Source: Micromonospora coxensis
GTDB taxonomy: Bacteria; Actinomycetota; Actinomycetes; Mycobacteriales; Micromonosporaceae
DNA: 64,000 bases
Direction: 5' to 3'
NCBI RefSeq assembly: GCF_900090295.1
Contig: NZ_LT607753.1
Coordinates: forward strand, 3,968,001-4,032,000
Shown piece by piece: positions 57,559 through 64,000 of this stretch. The notes beneath the pieces are model-generated. The model did no database searches. It was given only the letters and a program-made list of their open reading frames with translations, and was not told the origin of the DNA. How positions within the stretch are numbered: position 1 is the first letter of the stretch; every line of letters begins with the position of its first letter. The translations under genes were made by a program, and so were the position numbers.

Positions 57559-58320
57559 ATGAACGTGACCGGGGCGCCGGTGTCGACGGTGGCCGGGGAT
57601 CGGCCCGCCGGGACGGACCTGCCGCTGCTCACCTACCTCGACGACGCGACCGGGGACCGGGTCGACCTGACCGCCGGCCAACTCGGCGGGTGGGCGGCCC
57701 GCTGCGCCGGCCTGCTGCGCGACGGCTGCGGACTGGCCCCCGGCAGCCGCGTCGCGGTGCTGCTGCCGCCGCACTGGCGTACCGCTGCGGTGCTGCTCGG
57801 CGCCTGGTCGGTCGGGATGGCGGTGTCGTTCCGGCCCCGCGCCACGGCCGGGCTGCCGGTGCTCGAACCGGGCGGCGACCGGCCGTACGACGCGGTGTTC
57901 GTGACCCCGCAGCGGCGCGACGACTGGCTGGAGGACGTACCCGAGGGCGTGCACCGCTACCTCGTCGGCACCGAACCCGGTCCGCTGAGCGACGTGCCGG
58001 TCGGCTGGCTCGACTGGTCCACCGAGGTGCTCCGGCACACCGACACCCCACCCGACCACGCCGCCGTCCGTCCCGGGCAGCCGGCCACCCCCGACGGCAC
58101 CAGCTACGACGAGTGGGGCCGGCTCGCCCGCTCCGTCGCCGACCAGTTCGACCTGCGCGCCGGCGACCGGCTGCTGGTCGACGCGGACCGACACGAGCAG
58201 CCGGTGCAGTGGCTGCTCGCGCCGCTGGCCGTCGGGGCGTCGGTGGTCGTCTGCGCCAACCTCGACCGGTCACGCCTCGACGAGCGCATCGCCGTCGACC
58301 GGATCACCCGGGTCCGCTGA
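57559..58320 (+). CDS. TIGR03089-family protein (inactive AMP-ligase-like)
   Basis: 253 residues. It resembles the N-terminal half of AMP-dependent ligases ('LTYLDDATGDRVDLTAGQLGGWAARCAGLLRDGCGLAPGSRVAVLLPPHWRTAAVLLGAW' in parts) but stops before the adenylate-binding SGTTG motif; the corresponding place reads 'PDGTSYDEW'. The family is restricted to actinobacteria and has no known activity. ATG 57559 has GAGGAG 8 bp upstream. The next gene follows by 16 bp, so they may be cotranscribed. Confidence 0.82.
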   Translation: MNVTGAPVSTVAGDRPAGTDLPLLTYLDDATGDRVDLTAGQLGGWAARCAGLLRDGCGLAPGSRVAVLLPPHWRTAAVLLGAWSVGMAVSFRPRATAGLPVLEPGGDRPYDAVFVTPQRRDDWLEDVPEGVHRYLVGTEPGPLSDVPVGWLDWSTEVLRHTDTPPDHAAVRPGQPATPDGTSYDEWGRLARSVADQFDLRAGDRLLVDADRHEQPVQWLLAPLAVGASVVVCANLDRSRLDERIAVDRITRVR

Positions 58321-58336
58321 GAGGGAGAGAGAGCCG

Positions 58337-58930
58337 ATGTCCGGTGTCTTCACCGAGGCGAGCATGTCCCTGGACGGCTACATCGCCGGCCCCGGGGAGA
58401 GCGGCTTCGACCTGCTCTTCCGGTGGTACGGCAACGGCGACGTCGTCAGACCCACCGCCCAGCCGGACCGGACCTTCCGCACCTCGGCGGCGAGCGCCCG
58501 GCACCTGCGCACCCTCGACGACACCGGGGCGCTGGTCGTCGGCCGGCGGCTCTTCGACCTGACCGACGGGTGGGGTGGCATGCACCCGATCGGTCGGCCG
58601 GTCGTGGTCGTCACCCATCACGTGCCGGACGGGTGGCCGCGGCAGGGCAGGTGGTTCACCTTCGTCACCGACGGGGTCGAGAGCGCCGTCGCGCAGGCCC
58701 GGGAGCTGGCCGGTGACCGGTGGGTGGGGGTCAACGGCGGCAGCATCTCCCGGCAGTGCCTCGACCTCGGGCTGCTGGACGAGATCCGGGTCAACCTGGT
58801 GCCGGTGCTGCTCGGCGGCGGGGTTCCGTTCTTCGACCGGCTCGCGAAGGCGCCGGTCGAGCTGACCGGGCCGACGGTGATCGAGGGGGACGAGGTCACC
58901 CACCTCTACTACCGGGTCCGCCAGCCGTAG
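58337..58930 (+). CDS. Dihydrofolate-reductase-like (RibD C-terminal) protein
   Basis: 197 residues. 'ASMSLDGYIAGPGE' at the N-terminus, 'DTGALVVGRRLFDLTDGWGG' and 'VGVNGGSISRQCLDLGLLDEIRVNLVPVLLGGGVPFF' are the NADPH-binding landmarks of this family, which reduces pteridine-like or flavin-precursor substrates. The DNA before the ATG is GAGGGAGAGAGAG, a strong ribosome-binding site. Probably an operon with the TIGR03089 gene. Real substrate unknown. Confidence 0.88.
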   Translation: MSGVFTEASMSLDGYIAGPGESGFDLLFRWYGNGDVVRPTAQPDRTFRTSAASARHLRTLDDTGALVVGRRLFDLTDGWGGMHPIGRPVVVVTHHVPDGWPRQGRWFTFVTDGVESAVAQARELAGDRWVGVNGGSISRQCLDLGLLDEIRVNLVPVLLGGGVPFFDRLAKAPVELTGPTVIEGDEVTHLYYRVRQP

Positions 58931-59050
58931 CCGTACCCACCGCGTCGTACACCGTAGGGGGTCCCCTGAGGACGGCGGCCGGCCTCAGGGTCGTACGACG
59001 CGGGTTTTCTCCGGTGGTCGGCGCGGTCGTGCGGTGACAGCGTTGCCGGC

Positions 59051-59728
59051 ATGGCATCCCGACCCGTACGCCGCTGGCGGCAGCTCACGGTCTGGCTGCA
59101 CGTCGTCACCTCGGTGGGGTGGATGGCGCAGGCCCTGGCGATCTTCGTGCTGCTGGTCACCAGCCTGACCACGGAGAGCCGCGAGGTGGCCGTGAGCGCC
59201 ACCTCGATGGCGCAGGTGCTCGACGGCAGGCTGCTCGCCCCGCTCGCCAACGCCTCGGCGTTCACCGGTTTCATGCTCGCCGCCGCGACTCCGTGGGGGT
59301 TCGTCCGGCACCGGTGGGTGCTGGTGAAGTTCGCGATCACGCTGGTCCAGCTCCACCTGGGCATCTTCGTCCTCGGCGAGGCGCTGGCGGAGAGCGCCGA
59401 GGCGGCGGCCACCGGCGGCGTCGGGCCGGCCGTACCGCTGGCTGTCGGCTCGGCGCTGATGGCCGGCGCGATCGCCTTCCAGGCGTGGGTGTCGGTGGCC
59501 AAGCCCTGGTCGACGACCCGCTGGATGCCGGCGGACCGGCGGCGGGTCTCCGCCGAGACGGCACCCCGCGGGGTGTTCGTGGCCACCGTCGCCGGGGTCG
59601 TCGCGGACCTCGCCGTCGCCGGGGTGCTCGGCCATCCGGCTCCGCTGGTCTCGCTGACGATCCTGGCCACCTGGCTGGTGCTGCGCCGCCGTCGGGCGGC
59701 GGTGGTGGCCGCCGGCGCGACCGCCTGA
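59051..59728 (+). CDS. DUF2269-like membrane protein
   Basis: 225 residues, five or six membrane helices. 'LTVWLHVVTSVGWMAQALAIFVLL' with a His in the first helix and 'GRLLAPLANASAFTGFMLAAATPWG' recall small haem- or ion-handling membrane proteins (DUF2269 type). No enzyme motif. It stands alone. The 230 bp after it, up to the protease gene, show no gene. Family assignment is tentative. Confidence 0.65.
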   Translation: MASRPVRRWRQLTVWLHVVTSVGWMAQALAIFVLLVTSLTTESREVAVSATSMAQVLDGRLLAPLANASAFTGFMLAAATPWGFVRHRWVLVKFAITLVQLHLGIFVLGEALAESAEAAATGGVGPAVPLAVGSALMAGAIAFQAWVSVAKPWSTTRWMPADRRRVSAETAPRGVFVATVAGVVADLAVAGVLGHPAPLVSLTILATWLVLRRRRAAVVAAGATA

Positions 59729-59960
59729 CCGCACCGCGCCGCCGCCCGTCCCCGCCCGTCCCCAGCGGCTGCCGAGCGGCCTGAGAAATCCATCAACAGC
59801 GCTGCTCAGCCCCCTGTCGTTACATCGTCTCCGGCCCGGTCCTCAGGGCTGTCGCCGACGCCGCCGACGTGGTCTTATACCGGGACGGCGACGTCATTGA
59901 CCTGGTCATGGCAACCCCGCGTCGCCCCGCACCGCTCTCCATCCCCCGAAAGGTGCACCG

Positions 59961-60923
59961 ATGCACAGAAAATCGGCCTTCCGACTGGCAGTCCTCACCG
60001 CCACCGCTGCCACGTTCCTGACGTCCGGCGGCGCGTACGGCGCGGTGGCCGCCCCCGCGCCCGCCCCCGCCTCCCCGGCCGTCGAGGCGTGCGAGACGGA
60101 TGAGCACGGGCACAGCGTCGCCCGGGTCGCCGAGGGCGCCACCGCCAAGGAGCCGGAGCTCTACTCCAAGAACGAGGCCAACGCCTACGGCGTGATCAAG
60201 GACTCCCCGCGCCTGGCCAACGGCAGCGTCACCGTGCCGACGGTCTTCCACATGATCTCGGACCACCCGCTCAGCGCCGCCGAGACCACCCGGTTCAACA
60301 CCATGATCGCCGCGCAGATGGAGGTCCTCAACGACTCCTTCGCCGGCCGCACCGCGGCCGACGCCGCCGACACGCCGTTCCGGTTCGACCTCGTCGACAC
60401 CACGTGGACGGTGAACAGCGACTGGTACACCGTCGTCCCGGGCAAGAACGAGCGGGACATGAAGAAGGCGCTGTACACCGGCGACTCCACCACCCTGAAC
60501 GTGTACGCGGCCAACATCGGCGGCGGGCTCCTCGGCTGGGCGTACTTCCCGAAGGGCTACAACAACGGCCGCGACTACATCGACGGCGTGGTGCTGCTCG
60601 ACGAGTCGATGCCGGGCGGCACCGCCGGCAAGTACGCCCTCGGTGACACCCTGACGCACGAGGTCGGGCACTGGCTGATGCTGGAGCACACCTTCGCGCA
60701 CGGCTGCTCCGCCTCCGGCGACTTCGTCGCGGACACCCCGCGCGAGGCCGCGCCGCAGTTCAACTGCCCGGTCGGCGCGGACAGCTGCACCGCGCCCGGC
60801 CTGGACCCGATCCACAACTTCATGGACTACACGCAGGACTCCTGCATGAACATGTTCACCGACGGTCAGGCGGACCGGATGAGCGACGCGTGGGTCGCCT
60901 TCCGGGCCGGCGGCAACGGCTGA
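59961..60923 (+). CDS. Secreted zinc metalloprotease, pappalysin-like (M43)
   Basis: 320 residues. A signal peptide (RLAVLTATAATFLTSGGAYGAVAAPAPA) leads to a short pro-region and the catalytic domain. The zinc site is HEVGHWLMLEHTF (HExxHxxxxxH type) near residue 233-245, and the Met-turn is in 'NFMDYTQDSCMNMFTDGQADRM'. Cys pairs (CSASG, FNCPVGADSC, DSCM) match the M43 disulfides. It would cut proteins outside the cell. GAAAGG precedes the ATG. A terminator follows. Confidence 0.92.
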   Translation: MHRKSAFRLAVLTATAATFLTSGGAYGAVAAPAPAPASPAVEACETDEHGHSVARVAEGATAKEPELYSKNEANAYGVIKDSPRLANGSVTVPTVFHMISDHPLSAAETTRFNTMIAAQMEVLNDSFAGRTAADAADTPFRFDLVDTTWTVNSDWYTVVPGKNERDMKKALYTGDSTTLNVYAANIGGGLLGWAYFPKGYNNGRDYIDGVVLLDESMPGGTAGKYALGDTLTHEVGHWLMLEHTFAHGCSASGDFVADTPREAAPQFNCPVGADSCTAPGLDPIHNFMDYTQDSCMNMFTDGQADRMSDAWVAFRAGGNG

Positions 60924-60937
60924 CGAAGTCTCCGCAC

Positions 60938-60976
60938 AGGGGTTGGCGGGCCGCACCCAGCGGCCCGCCAACCCCT
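60938..60976 (+). terminator. Terminator after the metalloprotease gene
   Basis: A perfect 16-bp stem (60938-60953 with 60961-60976) and 7-nt loop, followed by TTCG. Confidence 0.87.
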
Positions 60977-61043
60977 TTCGCGTACGTGTCCAGCAGGTAG
61001 ACCAGGACGGCCGAGGCGAGCTCGATCTGGCAGGTTGGAACCC

Positions 61044-61430
61044 ATGGAACGCGTGACCGGCATCGGCGGGGTCTTCTTCCGCGCCGCGGACCCCGACCGG
61101 ATCAACCAGTGGTACGCCACGCACCTCGGCGTCGATCTGGCACCGACGTCGTACGACGTGTCCTCCTGGTGGCAGCAACCCGGGCCGACCGTGGTGGCCG
61201 CGATGCCGGCCGACTCCGAGCACTTCGGCGGCGCCGAACACTCCTGGTCACTCAACTTCCGGGTCGCCGACCTCGATGCGATGGTCGCCCAGCTGCGCGG
61301 TGCCGGTATCGACGTCGAGGTCGACCCCGAGGAGTACCCGAACGGCAGATTCGCCACCCTGCGCGATCCGGAGGGCAACGTGATCCAGCTCTGGGAGCCG
61401 GACGGCGCCGACAGCCGTGGACCGGCTTGA
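61044..61430 (+). CDS. VOC/glyoxalase-fold protein
   Basis: 128 residues: two beta-alpha-beta3 units ('ITGIGGVFFRAADPDRINQWYATHLGVDL' type start, and 'NFRVADLDAMVAQLRGAGIDVEVDPEEYPNGRFATLRDPEGNVIQLWEP' in parts). The terminal Glu in LWEP is the usual metal ligand, while the first-half ligand is less clear. Members detoxify or bind small molecules. ATG 61044 is used; CAGGTT lies 7 nt upstream as a weak leaderless -10 element. Confidence 0.85.
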   Translation: MERVTGIGGVFFRAADPDRINQWYATHLGVDLAPTSYDVSSWWQQPGPTVVAAMPADSEHFGGAEHSWSLNFRVADLDAMVAQLRGAGIDVEVDPEEYPNGRFATLRDPEGNVIQLWEPDGADSRGPA

Positions 61431-61499
61431 GGGGTTCGATCCGCGGCGCGGCGCGGGCCCGGCACAGGATCGAAGGGTCCCGGGCCGGGTCGGAGGGCG

Positions 61500-61744
61500 T
61501 CAGTCGAACGCGGCGGCGAACATGCCCGGCTCGTACGAGCCGCCCTTCTGGTGCAGGATCACGGCGAGCCGGTTGGCCGCGTTGATCAGGCCGACCAGAC
61601 AGACCAGGGCGGCGATCTGGTCGTCGTCGTAGTGCTTGCGCACCTGCGCCCAGGTCTCGTCGGACACGCCCCGGTGGGCGTCGGCGAGCCGGGTGCCCTC
61701 CTCGGCGAGTGCCAGCGCGGCCTGCTCGGCCTGCTCGGCCTCGG
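61500..61744 (-). pseudogene. C-terminal remnant of a carboxymuconolactone decarboxylase/AhpD-like gene
   Basis: The minus strand reads through about 80 codons: EEGTRLADAHRGVSDETWAQ, then HYDDDQIAALVCLVGLINAANRLAV, ending 'GMFAAAFD' and a stop at 61500. This is the C-terminal third of the CMD/AhpD family, with the conserved 'LINAANRL'. No start or N-terminal CxxC domain exists; the frame runs directly into a piece of an oppositely directed gene at 61745. Truncated, hence presumably non-functional. Confidence 0.75.
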
Positions 61745-61879
61745 ATCCTGCACCTCGACGGCGAGCTGGACACGGTCCTGGCGCTGCGTGTCGACGACGG
61801 CCTCATCACCGGGATCTACGCCGTGCGCAACCCCGAGAAGCTGTCCCACATGGAACGGGAGACCATCCTGAGCCGGTGA
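61745..61879 (+). pseudogene. C-terminal remnant of a SigJ-type sigma factor gene
   Basis: Plus-strand codons from 61745 read ILHLDGELDTVLALRVDDG, then 'ITGIYAVRNPEKLSHMERETILSR' and a stop at 61879. This matches the final SnoaL-like segment of SigJ-family ECF sigma factors (the 'IYAVRNPEKL' motif). The DNA-binding regions are missing. It starts exactly where the CMD remnant, on the other strand, ends. In other actinobacteria the two genes are often neighbours, so a local inversion and deletion is likely. Confidence 0.8.
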
Positions 61880-61915
61880 GCCGACGTGACGCCGTCACGC
61901 CGACCGGCCCGCAGA

Positions 61916-61990
61916 GATCGACTCGGCTCGCGGCGTGTTGCGGGGTCGGGGCGGACTGGATACCGCGACACGCCGCAAACCGAGTCGATC
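61916..61990. repeat. Large imperfect palindrome
   Basis: Arms of 28 nt (61916-61943 and 61963-61990) match at 25 positions with a 19-nt loop; the outer 11 bp (GATCGACTCGG/CCGAGTCGATC) are perfect. It ends 10 bp before the stop of the XPB helicase gene. It may terminate that gene or be a dispersed palindromic element; from memory, similar palindromes occur many times in Micromonospora genomes. Confidence 0.75.
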
Positions 61991-61999
61991 AAGGCAGTG

Positions 62000-63679
62000 T
62001 CAGTCGAACGACGGCAGGGACGGTCCCAGGACGTCGTCGGCGTCCACGATCGTGTACGCGTACCCCTGCTCGGCCAGGAAGCGCTGCCGGTGGGCCGCGT
62101 ACTCCGTGTCGATGGTGTCCCGGGAGACGACGGTGTAGAAGTGCGCCTGCCGCCCGTCGGCCTTCGGCCGCAGCACCCGCCCGAGCCGCTGCGCCTCCTC
62201 CTGGCGCGACCCGAACGTCCCGGACACCTGGATCGCCACCGCCGCCTCCGGCAGGTCGATCGAGAAGTTCCCGACCTTGGAGATGACGAGGGTGCGCAGT
62301 TCGCCGGAGCGGAACGCGTCGAACAGCCGCTCGCGCTCCTTGTTGGTGGTCGAGCCCTGCACGATCGGCGCGTCCAGGTACTCACCGAGCTGGTGCAACT
62401 GGTCGAGGAAGCCGCCGATCACCAGCACCTGCTCCTGCGGGTGCCGCTCCACCAGGGCCCGCACCACCGGCAGCTTGGTCCGCGCCGTCGCCGCCATCCG
62501 GTAGCGCTCCTCGGACTCCGCCGTCGCGTAGGACATCCGCTCGGCGTCGGTCAGGGTGACCCGTACCTCGGTGCACTCGGCCGGGGCGATCCAGCCCTGC
62601 TGCTCGATGTCCTTCCACGGCGCGTCGTACCGCTTGGGGCCGATCAGGCTGAACACGTCGCCCTCCCGGCCGTCCTCGCGGACCAGGGTGGCGGTGAGGC
62701 CGAGCCGGCGGCGGGCCTGGAGGTCCGCGGTGAACCGGAAGATCGGCGCGGGCAGCAGGTGGACCTCGTCGTAGACGACGAGGCCCCAGTCGCGGGCCCC
62801 GAACAGGTCCAGGTGGGTGAACGCGCCGCCGCGCCGCGAGGTGAGCACCTGGTACGTGGCGATGGTGACCGGTCGGATCTCCTTGCGCTCCCCGGAATAC
62901 TCGCCGATCTCGTCCTCGGTCAGCGAGGTGCGGGCGATCAGCTCGCGCTTCCACTGCCGGCCGGCGACCGTGTTGGTGACCAGGATCAGCGTGGTCGCCT
63001 TCGCCTCGGCCATCGCCGCAGCGCCGACCAGCGTCTTGCCGGCGCCGCAGGGGAGCACCACCACGCCCGACCCGCCGGCCCAGAACGCCTCCACGGCCTC
63101 CCGCTGGTACGACCGCAGCGTCCACGGCCTGCCGCCGTCCTTGCCGCCCTCGGCCAGTTCGATCGGGTGCGCCTCGCCGTCGACGTACCCGGCCAGGTCC
63201 TCGGCCGGCCAGCCGAGCTTGAGCAGCGCCTGCTTGAGCCGGCCCCGCTCCGAGGGGTGCACCTGGATGGTGTCGTCGTCGATCTTGTTGCCGAGCATCC
63301 CGGCGAGCTTCTTGCTCTTGGCGACCTCGATCAGCACCATCCGGTCCAGCCCGCGCAGCACCAGACCGTGCGCGGGATCGTTGGCGAGCTGGAGCCGGCC
63401 GTACCGGTCCATCGTCTCGGCCACGTCGACCAGCAGGGCGTGCGGCACCGGATAGCGGCTGTACTTGATCAGCGAGTCCACCACGCCCTCGGCGTCGTGG
63501 CCGGCCGCGCGGGCGTTCCACAGCCCGAGCGGGGTGAGCCGGTAGGTGTGCACGTGCTCGGGCGAGCGCTCCAGCTCGGCGAAGGGCGCGATCGCCATCC
63601 GGCAGGCCTGCGCGTCGGGGTGGTCGATCTCCAGCAGCAGGGTCTTGTCCGACTGCACGATCAGTGGTCCACCGCTCAC
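62000..63679 (-). CDS. XPB-type DNA repair helicase (Ssl2/RAD25 family)
   Basis: 559 residues. A damage-recognition-like N-terminal domain (residues 1-190) precedes the helicase core: Walker A LPCGAGKTLVG near 205-215, DEVH near 300 ('YDEVHLLPAP'), 'GLTATLVRED' (III) near 325-335, and 'SRQEEAQRLGRVLRPK' (VI). Bacterial XPB unwinds DNA 3' to 5'. The GTG at 63679 is set by GAGGAGAGG upstream; the frame is open much further but that part is intergenic. The divergent lipoprotein gene starts 178 bp away. Confidence 0.92.
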   Translation of the reverse strand: MSGGPLIVQSDKTLLLEIDHPDAQACRMAIAPFAELERSPEHVHTYRLTPLGLWNARAAGHDAEGVVDSLIKYSRYPVPHALLVDVAETMDRYGRLQLANDPAHGLVLRGLDRMVLIEVAKSKKLAGMLGNKIDDDTIQVHPSERGRLKQALLKLGWPAEDLAGYVDGEAHPIELAEGGKDGGRPWTLRSYQREAVEAFWAGGSGVVVLPCGAGKTLVGAAAMAEAKATTLILVTNTVAGRQWKRELIARTSLTEDEIGEYSGERKEIRPVTIATYQVLTSRRGGAFTHLDLFGARDWGLVVYDEVHLLPAPIFRFTADLQARRRLGLTATLVREDGREGDVFSLIGPKRYDAPWKDIEQQGWIAPAECTEVRVTLTDAERMSYATAESEERYRMAATARTKLPVVRALVERHPQEQVLVIGGFLDQLHQLGEYLDAPIVQGSTTNKERERLFDAFRSGELRTLVISKVGNFSIDLPEAAVAIQVSGTFGSRQEEAQRLGRVLRPKADGRQAHFYTVVSRDTIDTEYAAHRQRFLAEQGYAYTIVDADDVLGPSLPSFD

Positions 63680-63857
63680 GCCAGCGTCCTCTCCTCGGCC
63701 GGGTCGCCGGCCACCGTGTCGCCGCAGGTGGCACCCGCCGCAGGCCGACCATCCAGTGTTGCACGGGGTCTGGGATGTAAAGAAAATTGCCCGAACGACG
63801 CAACGTTTCCGGATCCCCGCACGTCTACCAATGGGACGGTCGATTCGGGAGGGCGCC

Positions 63858-64000
63858 ATGAGACACACGGGTATCACCATCCGGATCGCCGCCCTGGCCG
63901 TGGTCACGCTGGTCGGTGCGGGTGGATGCGCGCTCGATCCGCAGGCCGACCCGGGTGGCACTGGAGGAGGGCTCGCCCCGGTCGGCAAGGCGGAGCAGGT
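63858..64000 (+). CDS. Lipoprotein, N-terminal part (runs off the window)
   Basis: The first 47 codons start at ATG 63858 with GGGAGGG upstream. A signal peptide (RIAALAVVTLVGAGGC) ends in Cys at about residue 24. The lipobox AGGC lacks the usual Leu at -3 but is acceptable for actinobacteria. The mature start is Gly/Pro-rich. The remainder is outside the window, so the family cannot be named. Confidence 0.7.
   Translation, partial: MRHTGITIRIAALAVVTLVGAGGCALDPQADPGGTGGGLAPVGKAEQ

Noticed and set aside
57387..57632. 81-residue minus-strand gene across the G-rich tract
   Set aside because: Only its last 23 codons are homologous to a real protein; the rest is Pro/Thr/His translation of the G/T tract and overlaps the next gene.
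58965..58989. Terminator after the DHFR-like gene
   Set aside because: Only a 7-bp stem with an 11-nt GC-rich loop; too weak to call.

Overview
The window is GC-rich actinobacterial chromosome, most likely from Micromonospora or a close relative in the Micromonosporaceae. The evidence is very high third-position GC, many GTG starts, ATGA/GTGA/TGATG gene overlaps and actinobacterial marker families (BldG, DUF4244, the helicase/secretion neighbourhood, an MFS-Tmk fusion, split Ku/LigD). The gene order tad operon - DEAH helicase - bldG - anti-sigma partner - hppA - topA - tmk - delta' subunit - ricT-like PSP1 gene - tRNA-Thr follows the order I know around bldG in Streptomyces. The left half is therefore conserved core.

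Layout. 1-3.5 kb: end of a Tad pilus operon (tadA end, tadB, tadC, a DUF4244 small pilin-like gene, two TadE-like genes), with almost every junction overlapping. 3.5-7.4 kb (minus): LURP-one/scramblase-like protein, a 68-residue protein and the large DEAH helicase. 7.5-12.2 kb: bldG and its ATPase partner, proton-pumping pyrophosphatase, a lipoprotein and an unknown gene. 12.7-15.5 kb: DNA topoisomerase I. 15.5-18.9 kb: aldonolactone oxidase divergent from a TetR regulator, then a PLP-dependent alanine-racemase/D-threonine-aldolase-like enzyme. 19.1-25.1 kb: MFS-thymidylate kinase, DNA polymerase III delta', a YbaB protein with two helical secretion-type proteins, and a PSP1/RicT-like protein.

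25.1-32.8 kb is more accessory: a truncated kinase-like pseudogene, an autoregulated MarR/VOC/deazaflavin-reductase operon, a membrane metallophosphoesterase, tRNA-Thr(CGT) with a decayed integrase 3' end beside it, an ECF sigma factor with a CU044_5270-type partner, a DinB protein with pentapeptide repeats and a SnoaL-like protein. 32.8-43.5 kb holds a secreted eight-repeat protein, a SAP/Rho-N-like protein, a flavoprotein, an Hsp20 operon, and heptose/glycosyl functions (GT9, GT2, HldE-like bifunctional enzyme) beside a drug exporter. 43.5-53.1 kb is a mosaic of single genes (LysR/EamA pair, Nudix, acyl-CoA ligase, quinone reductase, methyltransferase, HAD phosphatase, FKBP, F420 oxidoreductase). 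53.2-56.1 kb is an NHEJ module: ku divergent from separate ligase and polymerase genes. 56.1-64 kb has secreted proteins, a TIGR03089 protein, a pappalysin-like metalloprotease, two head-to-head gene remnants, an XPB helicase and the start of a lipoprotein gene.

Two regulatory themes recur. At least a dozen genes have a TAnnnT (or xAnnnT) hexamer exactly 6-7 nt before the start codon, which suggests leaderless transcripts. Convergent genes are usually separated by long near-perfect hairpins that can terminate from both sides. I found no complete mobile element, CRISPR array, rRNA or biosynthetic cluster. I do not see a clear novel multi-gene system. The best leads are the YbaB/EspC-like trio, the tRNA-associated integrase scar, the insert-bearing HldE-like enzyme, the eroded gene fragments and two unusual tandem-repeat arrays.
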